From Helichrysum umbraculigerum (Eukaryota > Streptophyta > Magnoliopsida > Asterales > Asteraceae), in contig CATIUR010000004.1 of NCBI GenBank assembly GCA_949592205.1, positions 81,753,337 through 81,817,336 of the forward strand: a stretch of DNA of 64,000 nucleotides, written 5' to 3'. The position numbers were made by a program, and so were the translations under genes. Of the stretch, positions 1 to 10,500 are shown piece by piece. Numbering within the stretch: position 1 is the first letter of the stretch; the number at the start of each line of letters is the position of its first letter. The notes beneath the pieces are model-generated. The model saw only the letters and a list, made by a program, of their open reading frames with translations. It was not told where the DNA came from and searched no databases.

Positions 1-866
1 ATCGCCGTGACGACCCTCCCACAGTTTTGGAGCGTATACTTACATGTCCGTTAGGCAAACAACATATTGATTGGTCGTGGTTTGGTTATAGGGTTAGGTC
101 ACGTTTCTTTAACTCGCGAGGTTTAGCTCACCTCCCGAGGGATCACAGTCTAAGTATTCCCACAAAACTATTATTTAGGAAGTAAGTTCCTACGACAACT
201 ATTTTGGAAATGTTGATCTTTAGTTAGATTAACCTGTGTTTCCTACGAAGCAAACTACTACTATGATTTGGAAATGTTATTTACATTTGAAATAACTTGT
301 GTTTCCTACAAACTGTTACTATAAGGAAATGTTTTTCCTAAACTGGTGAAACTTGTGTTTCCTATACTACAACTATTCAACAATGTATAAACGAGTTAGT
401 TTATGACACAACTTATACAAACCTGTGAATTCACTCAACAATTTTGTTGATGTTTTCTCTATGTTTTTCAGGGAATTAGCAACGTACGTAAGAACTGCAT
501 GCATTTCAGGATGGACTACCCTGGACTTATTACGATGCCATATTGTGTGTGTGACTTTTTAGGATTTCTTTTGTATAACTGCAAACATTGCAGTCATACT
601 TATGAAGTCTACTTTTAAGGTGTGAAATAAATAAGACATAAATGTTTTCAGACTACGCTTTCACTATTACAACTTTCTAAGTTGTAATATTTTGTAATAA
701 CTTTTAAACTTGGCATCTTAATACATTATGTTTGTGATAATCATATGCTCTGATAATGAATGTACGTATTTTGAGTTTCGAGAATAACTGCTCACGCCCC
801 GTCACATTATCAGCTTCCGCAAACTACTCACATTAATCGTAGATTACCGTTTGGCGGGGTGTGACA
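1..866 (+). repeat. Partial chimeric LTR, A-type 3' part (array)
   Basis: This is the right part of an array LTR, cut by the window start. It ends in TGTGACA and is followed directly by the C internal segment starting CTGTCACTTAAG, exactly as after the A 3' LTR at 45033. Confidence 0.85.
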
Positions 867-1451
867 CTGTCACTTAAGTAATCGGTTAACTTATTAAAGA
901 CAGAGTATATGCACAATATATGTGCCACCAGAAATGACAGAGACATGTACAGTTAGATATGTGCATGTGGAAAGAATTGAAAACATGTATATATATATTT
1001 ATGAGTTACTCAAGGGAGTAATGTATGATGTGTGTATATATTGTGATTAAATAGTTGACGATGTTATACTTTGTACTGAAAATAACATCTTGTGCTAGAA
1101 AATTAAATAGAAACACAACACAACCTATGTGTTTATATGAATTCAGTTGAAATACACACTGGTAGTGTCTAAGTTGATGAAATAATATATTTACCTATAT
1201 AAGTATATGTTGACATATAGGTACATTTTGTGTTTATGTGGTTAAGAGTATGCATAAAGATGATATGCACAAGTTATTTAAATTGTGCACACATCTAATG
1301 TGCATATTGTAATGAGTAATTATGTGATTAAACTGGTATGAGAAGTAGAGTAGTAGTGAATTGAAATAGAAGTGAATAGGTGATTCTATTTCAATAGATT
1401 GATTAAGTGTGATCAGATTTCGAGGACGAAATCTTTTAAGGGGGGGAGATT
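867..1451 (+). repeat. Element C 3' internal segment, array copy 1
   Basis: A 585-bp non-coding segment lying between an A-type LTR end and a C-type LTR start. It ends with the hairpin GATTTCG-AGGA-CGAAATC and a polypurine tract (AAGGGGGGGAGA). It also carries the 12-bp inverted repeat ATTGAAATAGAA/TTCTATTTCAAT. The same segment recurs at 3233-3493 plus 12968-13291, and at 15073, 17438, 19804 and 45034. Confidence 0.85.
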
Positions 1452-3232
1452 TGTAACATCCACTCTTCGGGTCTAGTTGTATTTTAATATTTTCTGACTT
1501 TTAATATTTATCGCGTGTCAGAAAATAGTTTTGTGTTATTATTTGAAAATAATTGGTTAAAGAGTCACATAATTTATTGTGACTAGTAAATTGTTAACTG
1601 TTTTAATTTAATTCATTTGACGGTAAAATAAAATAATGTTTCCCCGCAAATGGTTTTTAAGTTCCAGACAATGATAAGTACGGGGGACAAAACTAGTACA
1701 CCTATTTCTAATATATGTGTAAAATGTGTCTGAGACTTCTCTAAAATTCCAGAAAAAATCGAGTGAGAGCGAGATGAAAACTCAGAAACCAAAACAAACC
1801 CTAATCCTCATGAATATTGTAAAATCAAAATCTTCTCCTTCCCTGTTCTTGCTTGGTCGATCCAGAAACATCACAGGGATGAGTTTCATGTTGTAAAACA
1901 AGACTCTAGGTGAAATTGAGTCCATATAATCTTGATTCAAGCTTCAAAAACGTGAGTAAATCATCTCTTGATCATTCTAATTATGTTGTATGCTTCAATT
2001 ACTTGATTTCTATAAACTTGAAATTTGGGTTTTTGATGTTCTTGATAAAAATCCAAAATTAGGGTTTCAAATAGTTGAATTGATATGAGTTAAGCTTTAA
2101 TAACATGTATTAATCATTCCATCATCATCATAAACATGTTATAAGTGTTGCTTTTTGATTTTCATGTAAACCTAGAAATGGGTTTTGAGAACTTAGAGGG
2201 AATTAGGATGATTTATATGGAATTAAAGCTTGTAGTTATGATTAGAATTGTAGTTAGTGCTTAAATGGTGATTATAATCTAAGCCCTAACTTGAAATTGG
2301 AGAATTTGATTAAATGTTCATAGAGTTTCCTAGGTGACTCTAGCCACTGAGTATACGGATAGTACTATCGCCGTGACGACCCTCCCACAGTTTTGTAGCG
2401 TATACTTACATGTCCGTTAGGCAAACAACATATTGATTGGTCGTGGTTTGGTTATAGGGTTAGGTCACGTTTCTTTAACTCACGAGGTTTAGGTCACCTC
2501 CCGAGGGATCACAGTCTAAGTATTCCCACAAAACTATTATTTAGGAAGTAAGTTCCTACGACAACTATTTTGGAAATGTTGATCTTTAGTTAGATTAACC
2601 TGTGTTTCCTACGAAGCAAACTACTACAATGATTTGGAAATGTTATTTACATTTGAAATAACTTGTGTTTCCTACAAACTGTTACTATAAGGAAATGTTT
2701 TTCCTAAACTGGTGAAACTTGTGTTTCCTATACTACAACTATTCAACAATGTATAAACGAGTTAGTTTATGACACAACTTATACAAACCTGTGAATTCAC
2801 TCAACAATTTTGTTGACGTTTTCTCTATGTTTTTCAGGGAATTAGCAACGTACGTAAGAACTGCATGCATTTCAGGATGGACTACCCTGGACTTATTAGG
2901 ATGCCATATTGTGTGTGTGATTTTTTAGGATTTCTTTTGTATAACTGCAAACATTGCAGTCATACTTATGAAGTCTACTTTTAAGGTGTGAAATAAATAA
3001 GACATAAATGTTTTCAGACTACGCTATCACTATTACAACTTTCTAAGTTGTAATATTTTGTAATAACTTTTAAACTTGGCATCTTAATACATTATGTTTG
3101 TGATAATCATATGCTCTGATAATGAATGTACGTATTTTGAGTTTCGAGAATAACTGCTCACGCCCCGTCACATTATCAGCTTCCGCAAACTACTCACATT
3201 AATCGTAGATTACCGTTTGGCGGGGTGTGACA
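1452..3232 (+). repeat. Chimeric C/A LTR, array copy
   Basis: A 1,781-bp LTR-like block from TGTAACATCC to GGGGTGTGACA, preceded by a polypurine tract. The first 880 bp or so match the C 3' LTR at 45619-46498. The rest matches the A 3' LTR from 44133 to 45033. The switch is at about 2331 and shares only CT between the parents. Confidence 0.88.
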
Positions 3233-3493
3233 CTGTCACTTAAGTAATCGGTTAACTTATTAAAGACAGAGTATATGCACAATATATGTGCCACCAGAAA
3301 TGACAGAGACATGTACAGTTAGATATGTGCATGTGGAAAGAATTGAAAACATGTATATATATATTTATGAGTTACTCAAGGGAGTAATGTATGATGTGTG
3401 TATATATTGTGATTAAATAGTTGACGATGTTATACTTTGTACTGAAAATAACATCTTGTGCTAGAAAATTAAATAGAAACACAACACAACCTA
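3233..3493 (+). repeat. Element C internal segment, left part interrupted by copia-1
   Basis: The first 261 bp of the 585-bp C segment. It is cut by copia-1 at ACCTA (3489-3493), which is repeated at 12963-12967 where the segment resumes. Confidence 0.85.
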
Positions 3494-3606
3494 TGTTGGT
3501 ACATCAATGTGTGTCTGTCAGTTGGTCTCAGTCTGTAATCGTGTCGGAATTGTAATTACGTATTGAATAGTTTTAGTTCTAATTTAATTACAATTTTTGT
3601 ATGTCA

Positions 3607-3742
3607 TGCGACATAAGCAATGTGTCGCAGAAGGATTCTATGCGACACAAGCATTGTGTCGCAGAAGCAATCTATGCGACACAAGAACTATGTCGCATGA
3701 ACATTCTATGCGACACAAAGCTTGTGTCGCATACAGTTTGGT
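3607..3742 (+). repeat. 34-bp tandem repeat x4, each a hairpin (copia-1 U3)
   Basis: Copies start at 3607, 3641, 3675 and 3709, an exact 34-bp period. The second copy has the perfect stem TGCGACACAA/TTGTGTCGCA around a 3-base loop; the others are near-perfect. The last copy ends just upstream of the TATA box, where enhancer repeats are common in plant LTRs. An enhancer role is inference. Confidence 0.85.
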
Positions 3743-3748
3743 CCAGGC

Positions 3749-3756
3749 TATAAATA
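3749..3756 (+). promoter_or_regulatory. Copia-1 LTR TATA box
   Basis: TATAAATA followed by AGAGGC, about 275 bp upstream of the LTR end. This is the expected place for the U3/R core promoter of a copia LTR. Confidence 0.7.
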
Positions 3757-4025
3757 GAGGCTCGCCAGTTTCTGTTTATTAAGCCTCAACACAAAACACA
3801 CACATAAGACCTCCAAACTCAGAGAAAAAAATACTAATTTGTGTTATTTTGATTATAGTGTGTTTGTCAAAGTGTATGTATTGTTACCATCTCTTTATAT
3901 ACAAAGTTATACACTTGTGTTTTGGTCATTGGTTGTGTTAATCTAGCATATATTTGTGTGTTTGATTTCCGCTTTGAATACCCAAGTAAAACTACTCGAT
4001 TTGGTCCGTAAATGGAACCTACAAT

Positions 4026-4038
4026 TGGTATCAGAGCC
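4026..4038 (+). other. Copia-1 primer binding site (methionine tRNA)
   Basis: TGGTATCAGAGCC lies two bases after the LTR end. It matches the complement of the 3' end of plant initiator methionine tRNA, the usual primer of plant copia and gypsy elements. Confidence 0.9.
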
Positions 4039-4724
4039 GCATACTCTTGAGTTGCGGTTTCGAGTTAGTTTGGTGCTAGATTTTGGTCCAAAAACATTAT
4101 TTTCATAATTTATGTTTTTAAATGTTCTTGGTGTTCTTGATGTTCTTGGTTCAAAAAGGGTTATTTTGATCATATTTGGTTGTTAATCTTCAAAGATTTT
4201 TGTTGTTGATTTGTTTGGTGAAAAGTTAGTAATCATTTTGCTTAAAAGTTTGAAAAACCAGTCTGAAGAAGCATGGTGTAGTTGGTTTGTAATGATTTGT
4301 TTTGAAAATTGAAACTTTTTGTAGGATCAAAAACTGTCTGCACGTGCACTTTTGCGACACAAGGCTTGTGTCGTATCACTGTTCATACGACACACCAATA
4401 CGACATTAACTTGTCTGCGACATATCGTGCGACATAACGTGCGACACCGTATACGACACAATCCTACGACACATTTATTTTGACCTTGACTGGTCTGCGA
4501 CACACTTTGCGACATAACATACGACATAACAGTTGTGTCGCATTTTTGTCTTCTGTCTGATTAACTTCAGCGACACAACACCTGTGTCGTATTGCTTCTC
4601 TGCGACATAACCACTGTGTCGTATTGATACTTTGCGACATAACACTGTGTCGCATAATTCCAGACTTAGACAAAAATCAGTTTGTTTGTTGTGTATTTTC
4701 TGATTTGTTTTGCAGATTTTCATC
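4039..4724 (+). other. Copia-1 leader with dense GACACA/TGTGTC word repeats
   Basis: Non-coding leader between primer site and gag. From about 4351 to 4660 it carries many copies of the word TGCGACACA (variants TACGACACA, GCGACATAA) and its reverse complement, often paired as short hairpins. The Cys/Arg-rich reading frames on the minus strand here come from this word repetition and are not genes. Confidence 0.75.
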
Positions 4725-6959
4725 ATGTCTCTTCAAAGCGTTGATGCAGTTTTACAACATAATGCTACGATTGGTAGTGCAAATAAACCTCCTTATTTTG
4801 CACCGAGTTTGCCATTTCGAGCATGGAAACAACGGTTCATATCGTTTGTTTTATTCACCGATCCTGATATGGAGTTGGCCCTTCTTGAACGATATGTTCC
4901 ACCTGTTGCTCTTGGAGAACACATGGGTGTTCCTCCTCCCAAACCCGTTCGTTCATACACTCCCGAAGAACGTAAAGCATGGGAAATTGAACGGAAAACT
5001 CATTCTGCTATTACTATGTCACTTCCAACAGACGTTTTGGATATGTTTCCACAAACTATTGCTTATGATCTTTGGACTGCAATTGAAAAGAGATTTTGTG
5101 GCAACACTGAGTACATCGAAAGCAAATTGGAATTAGTCAAAACTCAGTTTGATTATTTCTATATCCAGAAGAATGAAACTGTCAGAGACATGCTTTGCAG
5201 ATTTACTCGCACAGTAAATGAACTGCAAGCTGGCGGATATAATCTCAAAAATTCTGAGATTAACAAAAAGGCTTTAGCTGCTCTGCCATCAAGTTGGGAA
5301 ACACGAGTTTTGTTATTAGAAAGCGATCCAAAAACAAAGCAATTGTCTCTGGATGATCTTATTGGAAAACTTGAAGCTGGGGCATTGGATATTGAAAAGA
5401 AGGAAACAAGATCTACTGCTCGTGCATCAGAATCAAGTCATGGTGGAACAGCTTTCATCTCAGCTCAGACAAATTCTCAGAGATTCTCTTCTTACAGTAA
5501 TCCTACTGTAGGAACATTTTCAGCCCTACCAGCTTATAATGCTTCTTCAAGCAGTACATGTTCATCACCATCTGTTCCTACTTCAGCAACCACTGATGAA
5601 CATGCAGCCATGTTTACTGCTTTCTTGTCATCATATGAAGACTTTCTTTCTAAAAGAGTCCGTACATTGGAACTGACTGATGAAGACTTCAATCAGGTTG
5701 ATCCCGATGAGTTAGAAAGGATCGACATTAGATGGAATATGGCTATGCTCACTCGTAGAGCCAAAAACTATCTAAGACGAACTGGAAAGAGATCTCTTGA
5801 AGATGCAGCTGACCGAACACCAACGGGATTCGATAAAAGCAAAATCAAGTGTTATAAGTGTCAGAATCTTAGACACTTTGCCCGTGAATGTGAGAAAGGA
5901 CGACAGCCTGCTTCGGGTTTCACTAAACCATCTGTTGTTCCAAAACAGATTGAGCATACTACTGCTAAGGCTGCATTGTTGATTGAGGATGGAGATGCTT
6001 ATGATTTTTCTGCTCATGAAACTCAAGAGCAATGCTTCATGGCTATCAACAATGAGGTACCATTTGCTAAATTTACTTGTGATTCATGCATTAGTTTAAC
6101 TGGTAAAGTAAATGGGCTTATGGAACATAATGACAACTTGAAGTCAGATATCTTGAATTTGATGGAAGCAAACAAAGTTTTAAAAATTAATGAGAAACAC
6201 TTTGAAAGTAACATTAATCAACTTATTGAAGATAAAAAGGAGCTGAAAGCTCTAATTTTCAGTAATCAAGATGAAATTGACAGTTACTTAAAAATGATTG
6301 CTCATTTGAAAAAGGAATTGGCTGACTCTCAAGCCAAAGCTGTTGATTTGCAACGAAAACTCAAGAATATCAACACTTCAGCATTGGTCTTTACTGATAT
6401 CCTACAGACGGGTAGAACTAGTTCTAAAGATAAGTCCGGTTATGGTTATCATAATCAACCGCCTCCGTCTTTAGATGTGAATTTGTGTAGACCGTCTAAG
6501 GATGAAATTAAAGATTTTGTGCCTACTGCTTTAGTAGATGCAAAGCCCATTGAAATATCAGTTAATGAACCTGTTGTTAAGAAAGTAGCTATGCCTGTAT
6601 GTGAACCTGTTAGTTTGAATCCGTTTAAGTTGCCTGAATTCTATAAAGCCAACATAGAAGTTAACCATGATAAGAAGAAACCTAAGACAATTAAGGCTGA
6701 ACCTGTGAAGCCTTTTGAACCTGTTAGGTTTACCCCCTCAGGAACCGTAAAGTTTACCCCCTTTGGTAGTTTTTCGCCTGCTCCCTTAAGAACTATTGTA
6801 GAAAAGGTCGAGGTTGAGGATGTTCCCTGTAATTTTATGCCTCAATGTGAAAAGAAAAACATTAAGCCTGAACATCACATTCTCACTACTGAATCAGATG
6901 ATGAAACTTTTCCAATGAATACTAAGGTTAAGGCTGAACATAAAAGGAAAGATTTATAG
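4725..6959 (+). CDS. gag: Copia-1 Gag (ends early at a stop codon)
   Basis: Capsid/nucleocapsid precursor that would package element RNA in cytoplasmic particles. I start at the ATG before SLQSVDAVLQHN; the frame is open slightly further upstream but without an ATG. The N-terminal half has the copia Gag pattern (FRAWKQRF, then AYDLWTAIEKRF). A CCHC knuckle (CYKCQNLRHFAREC) lies near residues 380-395. A long coiled coil follows at about 450-550 (NDNLKSDILNLMEANKVLK and on), typical of SIRE-like Gag. The frame ends at TAG 6957-6959. Related text continues in the same frame after that stop and then in another frame from about 7103, so this is a C-terminally broken Gag, not the full protein. Confidence 0.85.
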   Translation: MSLQSVDAVLQHNATIGSANKPPYFAPSLPFRAWKQRFISFVLFTDPDMELALLERYVPPVALGEHMGVPPPKPVRSYTPEERKAWEIERKTHSAITMSLPTDVLDMFPQTIAYDLWTAIEKRFCGNTEYIESKLELVKTQFDYFYIQKNETVRDMLCRFTRTVNELQAGGYNLKNSEINKKALAALPSSWETRVLLLESDPKTKQLSLDDLIGKLEAGALDIEKKETRSTARASESSHGGTAFISAQTNSQRFSSYSNPTVGTFSALPAYNASSSSTCSSPSVPTSATTDEHAAMFTAFLSSYEDFLSKRVRTLELTDEDFNQVDPDELERIDIRWNMAMLTRRAKNYLRRTGKRSLEDAADRTPTGFDKSKIKCYKCQNLRHFARECEKGRQPASGFTKPSVVPKQIEHTTAKAALLIEDGDAYDFSAHETQEQCFMAINNEVPFAKFTCDSCISLTGKVNGLMEHNDNLKSDILNLMEANKVLKINEKHFESNINQLIEDKKELKALIFSNQDEIDSYLKMIAHLKKELADSQAKAVDLQRKLKNINTSALVFTDILQTGRTSSKDKSGYGYHNQPPPSLDVNLCRPSKDEIKDFVPTALVDAKPIEISVNEPVVKKVAMPVCEPVSLNPFKLPEFYKANIEVNHDKKKPKTIKAEPVKPFEPVRFTPSGTVKFTPFGSFSPAPLRTIVEKVEVEDVPCNFMPQCEKKNIKPEHHILTTESDDETFPMNTKVKAEHKRKDL

Positions 6960-7477
6960 AATACTAATGACAAATCAATTAAGAATTCTGTTAAACCTTC
7001 CGTTTCACATTCTGGTGCATCCACTTCAACATGCTTACATAAGTTACCTGTCTCACCTCAATCTTTAGGCAGTAACGACCGCACCTTTAGGAAAGACGAT
7101 CATGTTTCTACTGTAAGAAACAAGGTCACTTGATCAATCAATGCCCGTTGCTTTTGAGAAAGAAGTTTTCAAAAGGTGTTCCCAGAAATTTTGTTTACAA
7201 AAATTCATCTGTTAAATCTTTTTCAAAGAAGGGTTCACTCTCTCATACTTCTATCCCAAAAGTTAATGCTGCTAGGCCTAGTAAACCTCCGGTTAAACAG
7301 CCTGACAATGTTAACAAGCAACCCACTATTGTTCCTGTGAAAATTTGGAGACCAAAAGAGTCGTTAAATGACTCATCATCAAGTAATACTGCATCAGGAA
7401 TTGCACCTGATTTATTTAAAAACAAAGTTTTAACTGATGTAGTTATTATTGATGAGGTCTCTGGAGTACCCAAGTCT
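6960..7477 (+). pseudogene. gag: Copia-1 Gag C-terminal part, separated by stop and frameshift
   Basis: Continuation of Gag after the TAG at 6957. The frame runs on to about 7100 and then shifts: the second CCHC knuckle (starting CFYCKK) is only readable in another frame from 7103. This is consistent with a one-base deletion near 7102. From there the frame is open to 7507 and ends KAWVSISN, matching the end of copia-2 Gag (MAWVPLDN). Copia-2 carries both knuckles in one frame, which supports reading this as broken Gag and not as a separate gene. Confidence 0.7.
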
Positions 7478-7534
7478 GTAAAGGCCTGGGTCTCCATTTC
7501 TAACTAACTTTCTCTCTATGTTGTGCTGTAGCAG
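7478..7534 (+). other. Candidate 57-bp intron at the copia-1 gag-pol boundary
   Basis: Candidate donor GTAAAG at 7478, branch-like CTAACTAAC at about 7502-7510, pyrimidine-rich tract, and acceptor TAGCAG ending at 7534. Removing it joins the Gag frame to the pol frame at a codon boundary and removes the intervening stops. Copia-2 has the same layout at 56379-56430. Very short for a plant intron; transcript evidence is lacking. Confidence 0.4.
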
Positions 7535-10500
7535 TCAGATCATATACAAAGAAGTAAATGGTATGTGGATAATGGCTGCTCACGGCACATGACTGGTGAC
7601 ATGTCCCTTCTGTCTGATGTAAAACCATATCGAGGAGGACATGTTGCTTTTGCGGGAGATACAGGTGGTAATATCACGGGTCAGGGTACTCTTTCTAATG
7701 GGCAAGTGAGTTTTGATAAAGTGAATTATGTCGAGGAACTGCAACACAATCTGATCAGTGTTTCTCAAGTCTGCGACAAGAAGTTCACTACCGCATTTAC
7801 AGATGTTGAATGTTTAATTTTGAAACCGGGATTTGTTATTCCCGAGGAATGGGTGTTACTGAGAGCACCCCGTGTACGCAACTCGTACATTTTGGATATG
7901 CAAACTGTGATTACCAAGGAGCATACCTGTTTGCTATCAAAAGCATCTTCTAAAGATTCACTGCTTTGGCACAGACGAATGGGACATATTCATTTTCGCA
8001 GAATGAATTATCTTGTTAATAATGATCTTGTGTTAGGTGTGCCTAAAAAGTCATTCGTAACAGATGATGAATGCGTTTCCTGTCTCAAAGGGAAACAACA
8101 CAAGAAGTTCCATAAGTCTAAGCAGGTGAACTCTATTGAATCTCCATTGGAGTTGCTTCACATGGATCTGTTCGGTCCTGTGAATAAGAAAAGTATTGGA
8201 GGAAAATCATACTGTCTGGTTGTCACTGATGATTACTCAAGGTTTTCTTGGGTATATTTCTTGGCTGGAAAGGATGAAACCGCTGATACTTTAACTTACT
8301 TGTTCGACAGACTGGAAAATCTGTGTAATCTGAAAATCAAGAAACTGCGCAGTGATAATGGAACAGAATTCAAGAACAGAACTTTGGAAATGTATTGTCT
8401 TCGAAAGGGAATCTTTCATCAGTTTAGTGCTGCTCGTACTCCTCAGCAAAATGGAGTAGCTGAAAGAAAGAATAGGACAATCATTGAGGCAGCAAGAACC
8501 ATGTTGTCTGATGCGCATCTGCCAACCACTTTTTGGGCAGAAGCTGTTAACACTGCCTGCTATGTGTTAAATAGGGTTTCGATTGTTAAAAAGCGAAAGA
8601 AAACATGTTACGAATTGCTGAATAATCGCAAACCAAATTTGAAGTTTCTTGAGCCTTTCGGGTGTCCTTGCTCAATTTTAATTACTAATGACTCGGTAGG
8701 CAAATTTGATGAAAAAGCAGTCGATGGGTTATTTTTGGGATATTCTGTGAACTCTCCAAATAAAAGAGTTTTCAACAAGTCTACTGGGAGAATAGAAGAA
8801 CATTTTGAAGTAAGGTTTATGAAATATACTGATTCTCCAAAAGGCAAGGGACCTGATTCCTTGTTTGAGTATGATAAGTTGGTGGACTCTTTCAATCTTC
8901 CCAAATTTAGTGAAGAAGAACAGGTGGTGTCTCTACTTCATGGATTGGATCTTACCTCTGACGACTCAATCTCCAATTCTAGAGTAGTACCTCCTGAGAA
9001 TGTTGTCAATGATGACAATCCCTCCGATGTTGATCAAGTGGCTTCTGAATCTAATCCTCAAACTGAAACCGATATTGTCACACCAATTGACAATGAGGAT
9101 ACTGCCACTAATAGCTCAGTTGAAATTGAAAATCCTGGAGGTGATCTGTCAAATTTGGATTCAATCATTGTGCCTGATCCGATTCCTCAGCTTAGAATTC
9201 ATTCTACTCACCCCACTGAAAACATCATTGGTGATCTTCAACAAGGTGTCTTAACTAGGCATCAATCTGCTGCTAATGAAGTCCGTGAAGAATCTTCATC
9301 TGCCAATTTTGCCTGTGTTGAAGAAGAATTGGAAGAATGCTTCTTGTCTCAGCATGAACCAAAGAAAATTGCTGAAGCTTTGAAAGATCCATACTGGGTT
9401 GAGGCTATGCAGGAAGAATTGAATCAATTCAAAAAGCTTGATGTCTGGGAGTTGGTTCCTTTACCAATGGATGTCGATCCAATTGGAACTCGCTGGGTTT
9501 ATCATGTGAAGAAAGATGACAGAGGCGTAGTTATTCGGAATAAGGCTCGGCTGGTTGTTCAAGGTTTTACTCAGATTGAGGGTTTGGACTATGATGATGT
9601 GTTTGCTCCAGTTGCAAGATTGGAGTCCATTCGCATTTTTCTGGCCTATGCGACATTTAAAAGTTTTCGGGTTTATCAACTCGATGTCAAGAGCGCATTT
9701 CTGTATGGAGAGGTTTTGAAGGATGTGTATGTCTTGCAACCTCCTGGTTTTGAAGATCCAAACCATCCTGATTATGTGTGCAAGTTAGGCAAGGCATTAT
9801 ATGGTCTTCATCAAGCTCCAAGAGCTTGGTATGCGAGGTTGGCAAATCATCTCACGAGAAATGGCTTCTCACGAGGCCAAATTGATAGCACTCTCTTCAT
9901 AAAAAGGGTTGGAAAAGATTTGTTACTTGTGCAGGTTTACGTGGACGACATCATATTTGGTTCAACAAATGATTCTTTGTGCAGAGACTTCGAGAAGATT
10001 ATGAAGTCCGAGTTTGAGATGAGTGCCATGGGAGAACTTAAGTTCTTTCTAGGTGTACAGGTTGAGCAGTCTGACAAGGGTTTCTACATTCATCAGTCCA
10101 AATATGTCAATGACATGTTGACTCGGTATGAACTCCATGACTGTAAGCCATATGGTACTCCCATTGAAACTGATCACAAACTCGGACCCGCTGAACACGA
10201 AGAAGATTGCAAGGAGCGGGACTATCGCTCTATGATAGGATCATTGATGTATCTCACTGCATCCAGACCAGATATTGTGTTTGCTGTGTCTATCTGTTCC
10301 AGATATCAATCAAAGCCCAAAGTTTCTCACATGAAGGCTGTGAAGCGAATTTTTGGTTACCTCAAATATAGACCATCACTTGGTCTATGGTACTCAAATG
10401 AGAAAAATTTCGCTCTCACTGCCTATTCTGATTCTGATTATGGCGGCTGCAATTCGGATAAAAAATCAACTACAGGAGGATGCCAATACCTCGGATCTCG

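Larger units (their letters stand above)
3494..4023 (+). repeat. Copia-1 5' LTR
   Basis: A 530-bp LTR from TGTTGGTACATC to CCTACA, two bases before the primer site. It contains four 34-bp hairpin repeats just upstream of a TATA box. No second copy is present in the window, so the right boundary rests on the primer-site position and the CA end. Confidence 0.8.

Noticed and set aside
3607..3742. CRISPR-like regular repeats
   Set aside because: Repeats are contiguous 34-bp tandem units without unique spacers, inside a plant LTR; no cas genes.
3597..3782. 61-codon plus-strand frame over the 34-bp repeats
   Set aside because: It is produced by the repeat unit and lies in the LTR U3 across the TATA box; no protein family is recognised.
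4701..4724. Splice acceptor just before copia-1 gag (CTGAT, T-rich, TGCAG)
   Set aside because: It looks good alone, but I found no matching AG|GT donor in the leader and no equivalent before copia-2 gag.
4327..4726. Cys/Arg-rich minus-strand frames, possible small secreted peptides
   Set aside because: They are translations of the GACACA/TGTGTC word cluster in the copia-1 leader, antisense to gag.
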